Assembly (NCBI GenBank): GCA_944387055.1
Contig: CALXDL010000066.1
Span: 1-60,133, forward strand
Length of the DNA stretch: 60,133 nucleotides
Origin: an uncultured Oscillospiraceae bacterium
GTDB taxonomy: Bacteria > Bacillota > Clostridia > Oscillospirales > Oscillospiraceae
Direction of reading: 5' to 3'
Made by a program: the position numbers and the translations under genes
Shown here: one piece after another, positions 1 through 9,300 of the stretch
Numbering within the stretch: position 1 is the stretch's first letter
How the letters are laid out: each line of letters begins with the position of its first letter
Notes under the pieces: model-generated
What the model saw: only the letters and a program-made list of their open reading frames with translations
Database searches by the model: none
What the model was told of the DNA's origin: nothing

Positions 1-459
<459 letters not shown>

Positions 460-664
460 CCTCGACTTTGTGATTTTTTGCACAAGTTTTTCTCTTTTTG
501 CCAAATTCCGCGACCTTATTCTTTTTTTGACGCACTTTCTAAAAACGAGGGTTTCCTAATCCACCAGATCGTGGTAAACTTTTGGGGATAAGTCCTGCGG
601 CCTCCCACTGGGTGCGCACCGCTCCTCCAGACCGCGGGACGCTCTTGGAAACGAGGTGGAGCCC

Positions 665-2182
665 ATGGTGGTGACCGTGCGCTCTCTGGGCCTGACCGGC
701 ATTACCGGTTATGAGGTCAGCGCAGAGTGCTTCCTGTCCGGCGGATTGCCGGCCTTCGATATCGTGGGGCTGCCAGACGCCGCCGTCCGGGAAGCCCGGG
801 AACGGGTCCGGGCGGCGATGAAGAACTGCGGCGGGAAGTTCCCCGTCAGCCGGATCACGGTGAACCTGGCCCCTGCCGGGCAGAAAAAAGCGGGGACCGT
901 CTATGACCTGCCGATCCTGGTTGGCTTGCTGGCTGCCGCCGGGGACTTACCGCCGCCGCCCAGCAGCGCGGCCTTCTTGGGGGAGCTCTCTCTCACAGGT
1001 GCCCTCCGGGGCGTGACGGGCGTGCTGCCCATGGCCTTGGCAGCCCGAGACGCCGGCGTGCGGGAGCTGTTCGTCCCAGCGGAGAACGCGGCGGAGGCCA
1101 CGCTGGCGGACGGCCTGACGGTCTACGGCGTGCCGGACGCGGCGGCACTGGTGCGCCACCTCCGCGGGGAAGTCCGTCTGGCGCCGCAGGCGCCCTGGAC
1201 ACCGGAGCCGGACAGCACGGCGCTGCTGGATCTCCAGGACGTGGTGGGACAGGAGAACGTGAAGCGGGCACTGGAAATCGCCGCAGCCGGCGGCCACAAT
1301 CTGCTGCTGATCGGCTCGCCCGGCGCCGGCAAATCCATGCTGGCCAAGCGGCTGCCCTCCATCCTGCCAGACATGAGCCGGGAAGAGGCGCTGGAGACCT
1401 CTGGCATCTGGTCTGTAGCAGGCCTGACAGATCCGGCCCACCCCCTCCTGGTCCGCCGCCCCTTCCGGGCGCCCCACCACACCGCCTCTGCTGCCGCTCT
1501 GGCGGGAGGCGGTCCGTCCATGCGGCCTGGAGAGATGTCGCTGGCCCACAACGGCGTGCTGTTCTTGGACGAGCTGCCGGAGTTCCGGCGGGACGTGCTG
1601 GAGGCCATGCGCCAGCCCCTGGAGGAGGGCACGGTCACAGTGGCGCGTGCCGGCGGGACCCTCCACCTGCCCGCCCGCTTCCAGTTGGTCTGCGCCATGA
1701 ACCCTTGCCGCTGCGGCTGGCGGGGGCATCCCTCCGGCAGATGCACCTGCTCTGACCGGGAGGTGGAGCGGTATGTGGAGAAGATCTCCGGTCCCCTCCT
1801 GGACCGGATCGACCTGCATGTGAGCGTGCCGTCCGTGGAATACGAGGCCCTGCGCCGCCAGGAGACGCCGGAGCCTTCTGCCGCAGTGAAAGCCCGGGTA
1901 GATGCCGCCCGGGCCGTCCAGGCCCGCCGGTTCGCCGGCAGCGGCATCTCCTGCAACGCCCACATGGGGCCTGGACATATCCAGGAGGCCTGCGTTCTGG
2001 ATCCTGCAGGAGAGCATCTGATGGAGAGCGCCTTTGCCCGGATGGGCCTGACGGCCCGCTCCCACGACCGCATCCTGCGGGTGGCCCGGACCATCGCGGA
2101 CCTGGACGGGGCCGCCCGCATCCAAGCCGTCCATCTGGCGGAGGCCATCCAGTTCCGCAATACAGATATCCTCAAGGGCTGA
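665..2182 (+). CDS. comM: YifB/ComM family Mg-chelatase-like AAA ATPase
   Basis: This 505-residue protein belongs to the YifB/ComM family. ComM in Vibrio is a helicase that promotes branch migration during natural transformation; the role in clostridia is unproven. The N-terminal ChlI-like domain carries GLPAFDIVGLPD near residues 27-38. The AAA core has Walker A GSPGAGKS at 217-224 and Walker B VLFLDE at 298-303. A Cys-rich stretch (C348, C350, C360, C362) follows, as in family members. A GTG at 656 is in frame, but the ATG at 665 gives the usual family N-terminus (MVVTVRSLGL) and has GAGGTGG just upstream, so I chose it. It is transcribed alone, divergently from nifJ. Confidence 0.93.
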   Translation: MVVTVRSLGLTGITGYEVSAECFLSGGLPAFDIVGLPDAAVREARERVRAAMKNCGGKFPVSRITVNLAPAGQKKAGTVYDLPILVGLLAAAGDLPPPPSSAAFLGELSLTGALRGVTGVLPMALAARDAGVRELFVPAENAAEATLADGLTVYGVPDAAALVRHLRGEVRLAPQAPWTPEPDSTALLDLQDVVGQENVKRALEIAAAGGHNLLLIGSPGAGKSMLAKRLPSILPDMSREEALETSGIWSVAGLTDPAHPLLVRRPFRAPHHTASAAALAGGGPSMRPGEMSLAHNGVLFLDELPEFRRDVLEAMRQPLEEGTVTVARAGGTLHLPARFQLVCAMNPCRCGWRGHPSGRCTCSDREVERYVEKISGPLLDRIDLHVSVPSVEYEALRRQETPEPSAAVKARVDAARAVQARRFAGSGISCNAHMGPGHIQEACVLDPAGEHLMESAFARMGLTARSHDRILRVARTIADLDGAARIQAVHLAEAIQFRNTDILKG

Positions 2183-2275
2183 CCAGCTCTTGCAATTTTT
2201 GGAAATCTGCCGTACAATACGCTTCAAAGAGCGGGCGGCCGCCGCTGCCCGCAGGTCGAAAGGAGTCATTCCGTG

Positions 2276-2566
2276 ATGTTGAAGAAAAAAGAAGAGACGG
2301 CCACCGCCAAAGAGCCTCGCAAGGCCAAGGCCCCGCGCAAGGTGAACGCGCCCCAGGCGGACAAGGTCAAGCGGGAGCGCGTCTATGTCCAGTACGCCGG
2401 CAAGGAGTGGGAGCCTGAGGCGCTCATCGCCCAAGTGCGGGCCGCCTACGTGGCCGACGGACACCGTCCCTCCTCCATCCGTACGCTGGAGGTCTATATC
2501 AAGCCTGAGGATGGGAAAGTCTATTACGTCGTCAATCAGAAGGCCAGCGGCAGCATCGATCTGTGA
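2276..2566 (+). CDS. DUF6465 family protein
   Basis: This small protein of 96 residues has a Lys/Arg/Ala/Pro-rich, probably disordered N-terminal third (residues 1-35). A compact domain follows with the pattern YVQYAGKEW near 38-46 and TLEVYIKPEDGKVYYVVN near 70-87. The layout matches DUF6465 proteins of clostridia, whose function is unknown. The basic tail suggests nucleic-acid or ribosome binding, but that is a guess. AAAGGAG at 2259-2265 could serve either an in-frame GTG at 2273 or the ATG at 2276; I took the ATG. It follows comM by 93 bases and may be co-transcribed. A hairpin at 2655-2683 ends the transcript. Confidence 0.75.
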   Translation: MLKKKEETATAKEPRKAKAPRKVNAPQADKVKRERVYVQYAGKEWEPEALIAQVRAAYVADGHRPSSIRTLEVYIKPEDGKVYYVVNQKASGSIDL

Positions 2567-2654
2567 CCGGCGGAGCTGCCGGTACCTGGATCAGGGCAGC
2601 TATCCCTGCATGGAGAGCGGTCCTTGTTCGCCGGCTCTATCCCTCCACATGCAA

Positions 2655-2683
2655 GAAGCGAGACGGGTCCCCCGTCTCGCTTC
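2655..2683. terminator. bidirectional hairpin between convergent genes
   Basis: A perfect 13-bp stem (2655-2667 with 2671-2683) and a 3-base loop lie between the convergent DUF6465 gene and the anti-sigma gene. The plus side is followed by a moderately T-rich stretch. Confidence 0.7.
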
Positions 2684-2700
2684 CTCGTTCCGTTCCCAGA

Positions 2701-3543
2701 TCACGCCAGCATATCGCTGTATACATCTTGCGGGATGACGAACTCCTGCATCCCCATGTAACCGGGAGCGAGCGTATACTCGCCGAACACCAGCACCAGG
2801 TCGCCGTCCTCGTCCCAATAGAAGTCCTGCTCTGGATCGATGGCCGTGAATCCGTCTGTGAAATAGACCACAGAGCTGTCCTGGGCCATCTTCTCTTCCA
2901 TCTGCCGCGCCACCTCCGCGGAGAGGACGCCCACATAATCCGCGTCCGCCTGGAACAGACCGCTGAGCGTCACTACTTCGCCGGTGGCTTTGTCGATATG
3001 ATAGAGCCTGCTGAGATTCATGGCCCCGCCCTGGGTCTCCACTGCGTCGATGCGGAGCGTGAACCACGTATCGCTGTCCGTCACTACGGTGCTGGACACG
3101 TCCAATCCCACATGGCCCTCTCCGGCGGCCTCACGGTCCGCCTGGAACTGCTCGATCAGCTGATCCGTGTATGCCTGGACCTGGTCGCTGACCTCATCGG
3201 CCGCGTCGCTCCCGCTCAGTTCCGGCACAGTCACGGCGGCATGGCTCTGGCCGTCATCATATGCATAGTCCCGGAACGTGACGATCTCCACGATCGTGCC
3301 CAGCACGGGCACGTCCGCCAGCGCCGCGGCCGCAGCCGGTGACGCGTTCGGGACAGCCACGAAGACCGCCAGTACGGCCGCCGCCCAGCCAGCCCAACGA
3401 TAGGGCCGATGTCGTCTTTTCATCGGTAAGTCTGCCTCCTCCAATGTATCGAACGTACGCTGGACCCTGCCGGCGAGATCCTCCGGCACGGGGAAGGGCT
3501 CCTTTTGGGCGCGTGCCCTCAACTCTTCATCGAAACGATCCAT
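2701..3543 (-). CDS. RsiV-like anti-sigma factor (DUF3298 domain)
   Basis: This 280-residue membrane protein has a cytoplasmic N-terminus of about 45 residues, one hydrophobic segment (about 49-75), and an extracellular domain resembling DUF3298/RsiV. Late motifs are DYVGVLSAEVARQM and PEQDFYWDEDGDLVLVFGEYTLAPG. In Bacillus subtilis RsiV sequesters SigV and is cleaved after binding lysozyme; the same signal here is inference only. The gene starts 11 bases after the stop of the ECF sigma gene, in the order typical of a sigma/anti-sigma operon. Length and topology are normal for the family. The N-terminal part is not a clear ZAS zinc domain. Confidence 0.82.
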   Translation of the reverse strand: MDRFDEELRARAQKEPFPVPEDLAGRVQRTFDTLEEADLPMKRRHRPYRWAGWAAAVLAVFVAVPNASPAAAAALADVPVLGTIVEIVTFRDYAYDDGQSHAAVTVPELSGSDAADEVSDQVQAYTDQLIEQFQADREAAGEGHVGLDVSSTVVTDSDTWFTLRIDAVETQGGAMNLSRLYHIDKATGEVVTLSGLFQADADYVGVLSAEVARQMEEKMAQDSSVVYFTDGFTAIDPEQDFYWDEDGDLVLVFGEYTLAPGYMGMQEFVIPQDVYSDMLA

Positions 3544-3554
3544 CCTTTTCTACC

Positions 3555-4061
3555 TCACTCTTCCCGCAGCATCCGTCGCAGCCGTTCCCGCCCCCGGGAC
3601 AAGCGGGTCTTGACCGCCGGCTGGCTGATGCCTAATATCTCACTGATCTCCCGCACGGAGAGACCGTCGTAATAGAACAAGGTCACCGGAGCGCGGAGGG
3701 TGTCGTCCAACGCCATGACCGCTTGCCACAGGGCGAGCCCTTCCGTAGGATCCGTCTCTCCAGCCGGCAGGATCTCCTGTACTTGCGCCAGATCCACGGT
3801 CTGTTTCCGCTTCCGGTACATATCGTAGCACCGATTGGCCAGGATGCGCAGCAGCCAGGGCTTGCATTTATCCATCTCCCGCAGCGTCGCACGGGCGGTA
3901 TAGGCGGCGCAGATGGCCTCCTGCACCGCGTCCTCAGCGTCCTGGTCGTTGCGCAGGATGGCCTTGGCGGTGCGGAACATGGCGTCCTGGTGCTGGAGGA
4001 TCTGGCGGCAGAACGCCTCTTTCTCCAGGATCGGGCTCATGGCGGTGGTATGCATGGTCAC
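3555..4061 (-). CDS. ECF-type RNA polymerase sigma factor
   Basis: This 168-residue extracytoplasmic-function sigma factor directs RNA polymerase to stress promoters. Region 2 contains DAEDAVQEAICAAY near residues 41-54. Region 4 contains the helix-turn-helix LGISQPAVKTRLSRGRERL near 142-160. A Gln/Asp/Pro-rich linker sits between them. The GTG at 4061 is the best start because GGAGG at 4072-4076 is 10 bases away; the in-frame ATG at 4055 would be 16 away. The partner is the downstream RsiV-like membrane protein, so activity is probably controlled by sequestration and proteolysis. I could not identify the autoregulatory promoter with confidence. Confidence 0.88.
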   Translation of the reverse strand: MTMHTTAMSPILEKEAFCRQILQHQDAMFRTAKAILRNDQDAEDAVQEAICAAYTARATLREMDKCKPWLLRILANRCYDMYRKRKQTVDLAQVQEILPAGETDPTEGLALWQAVMALDDTLRAPVTLFYYDGLSVREISEILGISQPAVKTRLSRGRERLRRMLREE

Positions 4062-4297
4062 GCTCTGGTGTCCTCCCTTCCTTCGGTTTTTGACCGGTCA
4101 CCTATTATGATGGATCCAGCGGGCAAAAGGTGACGATCCCCAGAACTTTTTTGCCCGCCTCCGTTCCATGGGGCATGTCCATCCGATCCGAGGATAGGCG
4201 CCCCCTCCTCTGCCGGAGCATGTACGCGGGCATGGCGCGGAGCGCGAGGAGCGTCCCTCCTGCGTCCCATCCACAGCAAGACCTGTCAAGAAAACAC

Positions 4298-4326
4298 TTC
4301 CTGATCCAGCTGGTATATGCTATAAT
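4298..4326 (+). promoter_or_regulatory. extended -10 promoter of thiI
   Basis: TATAAT at 4321-4326 is preceded by TG at 4318-4319 (extended -10) and by TTCCTG at 4298-4303 with a 17-base spacer. It lies 45 bases before the thiI ATG. The remaining 4062-4297 gap separates the divergent sigma and thiI genes. It holds a 10-bp palindrome TGACCGGTCA at 4091-4100 in the sigma gene leader, and nothing else I can name. Confidence 0.7.
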
Positions 4327-4371
4327 AAAACGTCATGACGAAATCCTGATCTTATTTTCGGAGGTCTTAGA

Positions 4372-5571
4372 ATGTCCAACTGTGAACATGCCCTTCCTCA
4401 GGGCGAGATCATCCTGCTCAAGTTGGGAGAGGTGGTGCTCAAGGGACTCAACCGCCGCTCCTTCGAGGACAAGCTCCTCTCCAATGTCCGGCGGCGGCTG
4501 AAGAATTGCGGCAGTTTCCAGGTGTACCTGCGCCAGAGCACCATCTATGTGGAGCCCCAGGGCACTTCCTGTGATATGGAGGCTGCCTGGACTGCCTGCC
4601 GCCAGATCTTCGGTGTGGCGGCCCTGGCGCGGGCGGTACCCTGCGAAAAGTCCGTGGAGGCCATCGTCGCCACCGCGAAAGTCTATCTGAAAGACGCCTT
4701 CGCCGCGGCTCGGAGCTTCAAGGTGGAGAGCCGCCGGGCGGACAAGACGTTCCGGATGAACTCCATCCAGATCTCCCAGGCAGTGGGCGGGGAGCTGGCG
4801 GAGGCCTTCCCCGCTGTGGCGGTGGACGTCCACCATCCGGATCTGACGGTGTTCGTGGAGATCCGGGAGAAATACGCCTATGTCCACACCGCCTCGGTAC
4901 CTGGGGCGGGCGGCCTGCCCATCGGCATGGGAGGGCGGGCGGTGAGCCTGCTCTCCGGCGGCATCGACTCTCCCGTCTCCTCCTGGATGATGGCCCGGCG
5001 CGGCGTGGAGCTGGAGATGGTCCACTTCGTCTCCCCGCCCTATACCTCCCAGCAGGCGCAGGACAAGGTGCTGGAGCTGGCCCGGCTGCTGACGCCCTGG
5101 TGCGGCCGCCTGCTGGTGCACATCGTGCCTTTCACGGAGATCCAGGAAGAGATCCGCCGCAAATGCCCCGAGGAGTATTTCACGCTGATCATGCGGCGGT
5201 CCATGATGCGCATCGCCGAAGCCGTGGCCAGGAAGGCCGGGGCCAAGGCTCTGATCACCGGTGAGTCCCTGGGCCAGGTGGCCAGCCAGACCATGATGGC
5301 CCTGGGCGTCACGGAGGACGTGGTCTCCCTGCCCGTCCTGCGCCCCCTCATCGGCATGGACAAGGTGGAGATCATCCGGCTGGCACGGGAGATCGGCACG
5401 TTCGACACCTCCATCCTTCCCTATGAGGACTGCTGCACCGTGTTCACGCCCCGCCATCCCGCCACCCGGCCGGACCTGGAGGCCGTGCGGGCCGCGGAGG
5501 CGGCGCTGGATGTGGACGCTCTCGTGGCCAGGGCCTTGGAGGGCGAGCAGTGGATCCGGGTGAAATACTGA
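4372..5571 (+). CDS. thiI: tRNA 4-thiouridine synthase ThiI (no rhodanese domain)
   Basis: ThiI adenylates U8 of tRNA and inserts sulfur to make 4-thiouridine; in some bacteria it also helps make the thiamine thiazole. The 399 residues comprise a ferredoxin-like/THUMP region (about 1-165) and a PP-loop ATPase domain with LLSGGIDSP at 193-201. A Cys pair occurs in YEDCCTVFTPRHP near residue 350. The C-terminal rhodanese domain of the enterobacterial enzyme is absent, as is common in Firmicutes. Many Firmicutes have a dedicated cysteine desulfurase gene next door, but none is present here. The cinA start lies 60 bases downstream, so the two may be co-transcribed. Confidence 0.95.
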   Translation: MSNCEHALPQGEIILLKLGEVVLKGLNRRSFEDKLLSNVRRRLKNCGSFQVYLRQSTIYVEPQGTSCDMEAAWTACRQIFGVAALARAVPCEKSVEAIVATAKVYLKDAFAAARSFKVESRRADKTFRMNSIQISQAVGGELAEAFPAVAVDVHHPDLTVFVEIREKYAYVHTASVPGAGGLPIGMGGRAVSLLSGGIDSPVSSWMMARRGVELEMVHFVSPPYTSQQAQDKVLELARLLTPWCGRLLVHIVPFTEIQEEIRRKCPEEYFTLIMRRSMMRIAEAVARKAGAKALITGESLGQVASQTMMALGVTEDVVSLPVLRPLIGMDKVEIIRLAREIGTFDTSILPYEDCCTVFTPRHPATRPDLEAVRAAEAALDVDALVARALEGEQWIRVKY

Positions 5572-5631
5572 TCCGTGCCGGCCGTCCCGCCGGGGCGGCT
5601 CAAACATATCTTCAGACAGAGGGAGGCCGCC

Positions 5632-6909
5632 ATGTCACATACCGCTGAGATCGTCGCCGTCGGCACAGAGCTGCTGCTCGGCAACATCGCCAACACCAAT
5701 GCCCAGGTCCTCTCCCAAGCCCTGTCCTCCCTGGGTATCGACGTGCGCTGGCACACCGTGGTGGGAGACAACCCGGAGCGCTTGCGCCAAGTCCTGGATA
5801 TCGCCCGGCAGCGGGCAGATATCCTGATCACCACCGGAGGGCTGGGCCCCACCTATGACGATCTGACCAAACAGACCATCTGCGCCTTTTTCGGCCGCCC
5901 CCTGGTCCTCCATCCGGAGATCCTCGCGGACATCCGCACGTTTTACGAAGGCGCCCTCCACGTGCCCATGCCGGAAAACAATACCCGGCAGGCGGAGCTG
6001 CCCGAGGGCTGCGTGGTGTTCGACAATCCGGTGGGCACAGCGCCTGGCTGCGCCTTCGAGTCCGGCGGCGTCCATGTCCTCATGCTGCCGGGACCGCCCC
6101 ATGAGATGTCCACCATGCTGCAGCGCTGTGCCCTGCCCTACCTGCGAAGCTTGTCCAAAGAGGTCATCGTCTCCCATGATATCATGACCTTCGGCATGGG
6201 AGAGAGCTCCGTGGACCAGCTCCTGGAGGAAGAGATGCGCCAGATGGACAATCCCACTCTGGCCACATATGCCAAGCCGTGTGAGGTCCGCCTGCGGGCC
6301 ACCGCCAAGGCCCCCAGCCGGGAGTCGGCAGAGGCGATGCTCACGCCGGTGGTGGCCCATGTGTGCGCCGTCCTGGGCGACGTGGTCTATGGGGTAGACG
6401 TGAGGAGCTTAGAAGAGGCTTGTTTCTTGGCCCTCAAGGCGCGCGGTCTCACGTTCGCCACTGCGGAGAGCTGTACGGGCGGACTGGTGGCTCAGCGCAT
6501 CACAGCCCTGCCCGGTGCCTCCCAGGTATATCGGGGCGGTGTGGTGAGTTATTGGACCAGTGTGAAAGCGGACGTGCTGGGCGTGCCCCAGGCCCTATTG
6601 GACGCCCACGGCCCTGTGTCCGAGGCGGCCGCACGGGCCATGGCCGAGGGCGCCCGCCGGATCACCGGCGCAGACCTGGCGGTGTCCGTCACCGGCGCGG
6701 CAGGTCCAGACCCGGACGAGCGGGGCGTGCCTGTGGGCATCGCCTACATCGCCCTTGCAGCGCCGGAGGGCACCTTCTGCCGCCGGATGGACGCGGGCCG
6801 CCGCCGGCGCGACCGGATCCAGGGACTGGCAGCGAACCACGCCTTCGACCTGCTCCGCCGGTATCTGACCGGGCTGCCCATCACCGCTCTGGACGCGACC
6901 CATCCGTGA
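5632..6909 (+). CDS. cinA: CinA family competence/damage-inducible protein (nicotinamide-nucleotide amidase)
   Basis: This 425-residue protein has the standard two-domain layout. The N-terminal MoaB/CinA-like domain (EIVAVGTELLLGNIANTN at about 5-22; TTGGLGPTYDDLTK near 65-78) is associated with pyrophosphatase activity on ADP-ribose-like nucleotides. The C-terminal domain contains ATAESCTGGLVAQRI and SVTGAAGPD, the nicotinamide-nucleotide amidohydrolase signature used in pyridine nucleotide recycling. The reading frame is open back to 5575, but the ATG at 5632 has GGGAGG at 5621-5626 and yields the family N-terminus. In streptococci cinA is induced with competence genes; no such control is visible here. 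It ends 21 bases before the convergent ZIP gene. Confidence 0.94.
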   Translation: MSHTAEIVAVGTELLLGNIANTNAQVLSQALSSLGIDVRWHTVVGDNPERLRQVLDIARQRADILITTGGLGPTYDDLTKQTICAFFGRPLVLHPEILADIRTFYEGALHVPMPENNTRQAELPEGCVVFDNPVGTAPGCAFESGGVHVLMLPGPPHEMSTMLQRCALPYLRSLSKEVIVSHDIMTFGMGESSVDQLLEEEMRQMDNPTLATYAKPCEVRLRATAKAPSRESAEAMLTPVVAHVCAVLGDVVYGVDVRSLEEACFLALKARGLTFATAESCTGGLVAQRITALPGASQVYRGGVVSYWTSVKADVLGVPQALLDAHGPVSEAAARAMAEGARRITGADLAVSVTGAAGPDPDERGVPVGIAYIALAAPEGTFCRRMDAGRRRRDRIQGLAANHAFDLLRRYLTGLPITALDATHP

Positions 6910-6930
6910 GGATACAGGCGGGAGCGCCCC

Positions 6931-7692
6931 TCATCCCAGTGCCACGTCCAGCACCATCATGACGAGGAAACCGATCACGAAACCGCAGGTCCCGGCCCGG
7001 CTGTGGGCCTGGGGCACCAGCTCTTCGACCACCACGTAGAGCATGGCTCCCGCCGCGAAGCTCAAGAACCACGGCATCAGCGGTGTCACTCCAGCCGCGA
7101 CCAGGACCGCCAATACGCCGAACACCGGTTCCACGCCGCCAGAGAGCACGCCGCCCAAGAACGCCCGCCCCCGGCTCCGTCCGCTCTGACGCAGCGGCAG
7201 AGCGACAGCAGCGCCCTCCGGGAAGTTTTGGATGCCGATGCCCAAGGCCAGGGCCGCCGCACCGGCCATCCCTTCCCCCTGTGCCGCCAAGGCGAACGCC
7301 AGGCCCACCGCCATCCCCTCCGGCACGTTGTGCAGTGTGATGGCCGTCATCAGCAGCGTACTCTGCCGCCATCCCTCAGACGCTGTGCTCCGCCCCGCCC
7401 GCAGATGCGGCAGCAGCGCGTCCAGCGCTGCCAGGAACACCACGCCCAGCAGCATCCCGCCGGCCGCGGGCAGCCAGCCGGGCAAGCCGTATGCCGGTGC
7501 CTGCTCTATGGCCGGCAGCAGCAAGCTCCATACGGAGGCCGCCGTCATCACGCCGGCCGCGAACCCCAGGAGCGTGCGCTGGAAGCGGGGCGTCGGCTCC
7601 CCCGCGAAACAAAACACCATGGCGGCGCCCAGCGTGGTCATGAGGAAGGTGAACCCCGTCCCCGCTGCCGCCCGACCGATCGCCTGTATCAT
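6931..7692 (-). CDS. ZIP family divalent metal transporter (ZupT/GufA type)
   Basis: This 253-residue inner-membrane protein is predicted to take up zinc or related divalent ions. Eight hydrophobic segments can be drawn. The paired metal-site helices are clear: HNVPEGMAVGLAFA (about residues 123-136) and GIQNFPEGAAVALPL (about 158-172), the hallmark of the GufA/ZupT branch. Residues 1-120 carry the N-terminal helices and a variable cytoplasmic loop. The ATG at 7692 has GGAG a few bases upstream. It is a single gene, divergent from the guanine riboswitch unit. Substrate cannot be fixed from sequence. Confidence 0.9.
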   Translation of the reverse strand: MIQAIGRAAAGTGFTFLMTTLGAAMVFCFAGEPTPRFQRTLLGFAAGVMTAASVWSLLLPAIEQAPAYGLPGWLPAAGGMLLGVVFLAALDALLPHLRAGRSTASEGWRQSTLLMTAITLHNVPEGMAVGLAFALAAQGEGMAGAAALALGIGIQNFPEGAAVALPLRQSGRSRGRAFLGGVLSGGVEPVFGVLAVLVAAGVTPLMPWFLSFAAGAMLYVVVEELVPQAHSRAGTCGFVIGFLVMMVLDVALG

Positions 7693-7776
7693 CCCGATCT
7701 CCGCCTTCTTCTCCGTTTCGGACGGAAGCCCGCCCGTATGCCATCATACAGCGGCAGGCGCCGAGTGGTGACAGGA

Positions 7777-7805
7777 TTGCTTTTTTCGGAAGAGCGTGTT
7801 ATGAT
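7777..7805 (+). promoter_or_regulatory. promoter of the guanine riboswitch/guaD unit
   Basis: TTGCTT (7777-7782) and TATGAT (7800-7805) are 17 bases apart, which puts the transcript start near 7812, a dozen bases before the riboswitch aptamer. Confidence 0.75.
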
Positions 7806-7823
7806 ATCTGATGAAGAGACAGG

Positions 7824-7936
7824 ACTCATATAAGTTCGCTGGAGATGGTGCGAACGTTTCTACAGGGCCGCCGGAGGTCCTGACTATGGGTGTCTGACCG
7901 CGTGGGAGCATCTCCCTGGGTCAGGCGCCCCTTTTT
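7824..7936 (+). promoter_or_regulatory. guanine-class purine riboswitch with overlapping terminator
   Basis: The aptamer spans 7824-7891. P1 is ACTCAT (7824-7829) with ATGGGT (7886-7891). P2 is GTTCGC with GCGAAC, loop L2 resembles TGGATATGGC, the J2/3 segment is GTTTCTACA, and P3 is CAGGGCC with GGTCCTG. The specificity base before the 3' side of P1 (position 74 in xpt numbering) is C at 7884, which indicates guanine/hypoxanthine rather than adenine. A terminator stem pairs 7888-7899 with 7919-7930, has an inner GGGAG/CTCCC helix, and ends in TTTTT at 7932-7936. Its 5' arm takes four bases of the P1 3' strand, so ligand-stabilised P1 should disfavour termination. That predicts an ON switch (inference). 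Confidence 0.93.
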
Positions 7937-7980
7937 GTCCGTATGGGACAAGGACGATATTGTCAAGTGAGGTGTGGACC

Positions 7981-9249
7981 ATGGCAGCGATCGCATTGAA
8001 AGGGACCATCGTCTCCGCCCCGGTCCTGGGGCAGCTGGAGGTGCTGGAGGATGGATATCTGGTGACGGAGGACGGCGTGGTGGCCGGGACGTTCCCGGTC
8101 CTGCCGGAGCGGTATGCGGGCATCCCCGTGGAGGACTGGAGCGGCCGTCTCATCCTGCAGTCTTTCGCAGACTTGCACCTGCACGCTCCCCAATACTCCA
8201 TGCTGGGCATGGGCATGGATCTGCCTCTGCTGGACTGGCTGGATACCTACGCTTTCCCGACGGAGGCCCGCTTCGCGGATACGGACTATGCACGGGCAGT
8301 CTACCGGCAGCTGGCCCGAGAGCTGGTGGAGAACGGCACCACCCGGGTCTGTATGTTCTCCTCCCTCCACACCGACGCCACGCTGATCCTTATGGACGAG
8401 TTGGAGCGGGCAGGCGTCACCGGATATGTCGGTAAGGTGAACATGGACCGCAACGGCGCGCCCGGGCTCCAGGAAGATACGGAAGGCTCTATGCGGGAGA
8501 CCCTGCGCTGGCTGGACGCCTGCCAGGACTTCCCCCACATCCGTCCGATCCTCACTCCCCGCTTCACGCCCTCCTGCACCGACGCGCTCATGGCGTTCTT
8601 GGGACGACTGGCCGCGGAGCGGGACCTGCCCATACAGTCCCATCTCTCTGAGAACCAAGCGGAAGTCGACTGGGTCCGCCAGCTCCATCCGGACTGCAGC
8701 CAGTACTGGGAGACGTATGCCAAATTTGGCCTGTGGGGCCGCCGCACCGTGATGGCCCACTGCGTCTGGTCTGATGCGCGAGAGCGGCAGGCCATGGCGG
8801 AGGCAGGCGTCACGGCGGTCCACTGCGCAGACTCCAACCAAAACCTCTGTTCCGGTGTGGCTCCGGTGCGGGCCCTGCTGCAGGAGGGCGTCCGCGTGGC
8901 GCTGGGCAGCGATATCGCCGGCGGCGACCATCTCCATATGTTCGACGTGGTGGCCGCCTCCATCCGCGCCTCCAAGGCCCGCCGGATCCTGGACGGCTGG
9001 ACGCCTGCGTTCCTCACCGTGGCCGAGGCCTGGTATCTGGGCACTTCCGCCGGTGCCGCCTTCTTCGGCGCCGCGCCCGGCTTCGCTCCAGGCAGCAGGC
9101 TCCATGCCCTCGTCCTGGATGACCGCACGCTGCCATGCCCGCATCCTCTGACCGCGCGGGAGCGCTTGGAGCGAGCGATCTACCGCCGCCAGCCAGGCGC
9201 CATCCGCGCGGTGTGGAGCGATGGACGGAACGTCTACCGCGCCGGGTGA
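7981..9249 (+). CDS. guaD: guanine deaminase
   Basis: Guanine deaminase hydrolyses guanine to xanthine and ammonia, allowing guanine to be used as a nitrogen source or routed to xanthine. The 422-residue protein is an amidohydrolase-superfamily TIM barrel. Metal-site motifs are visible: DLHLHAPQ near 63-70, the acid/base HLSEN near 221-225, AHCVWSD near 259-265, and SDIAGGDH near 311-318. CADSNQNLCSG near 281-291 matches the substrate-binding loop of the family. The ATG at 7981 is preceded by GTGAGGTG. The guanine riboswitch upstream fits the assignment exactly. A strong hairpin at 9271 ends the transcript, so this is a single-gene unit. Confidence 0.93.
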   Translation: MAAIALKGTIVSAPVLGQLEVLEDGYLVTEDGVVAGTFPVLPERYAGIPVEDWSGRLILQSFADLHLHAPQYSMLGMGMDLPLLDWLDTYAFPTEARFADTDYARAVYRQLARELVENGTTRVCMFSSLHTDATLILMDELERAGVTGYVGKVNMDRNGAPGLQEDTEGSMRETLRWLDACQDFPHIRPILTPRFTPSCTDALMAFLGRLAAERDLPIQSHLSENQAEVDWVRQLHPDCSQYWETYAKFGLWGRRTVMAHCVWSDARERQAMAEAGVTAVHCADSNQNLCSGVAPVRALLQEGVRVALGSDIAGGDHLHMFDVVAASIRASKARRILDGWTPAFLTVAEAWYLGTSAGAAFFGAAPGFAPGSRLHALVLDDRTLPCPHPLTARERLERAIYRRQPGAIRAVWSDGRNVYRAG

Positions 9250-9270
9250 CCGGTCTTTCGAGACATAGGA

Positions 9271-9298
9271 AAAAGAGAGCCGGGAGGCTCTCTTTTTT
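9271..9298. terminator. bidirectional intrinsic terminator after guaD
   Basis: An 11-bp stem (9271-9281 with 9286-9296) and a GGGA loop run into a T tract. The A tract on the other side lets it also end the convergent ABC transporter operon. Confidence 0.85.
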
Positions 9299-9300
9299 CC

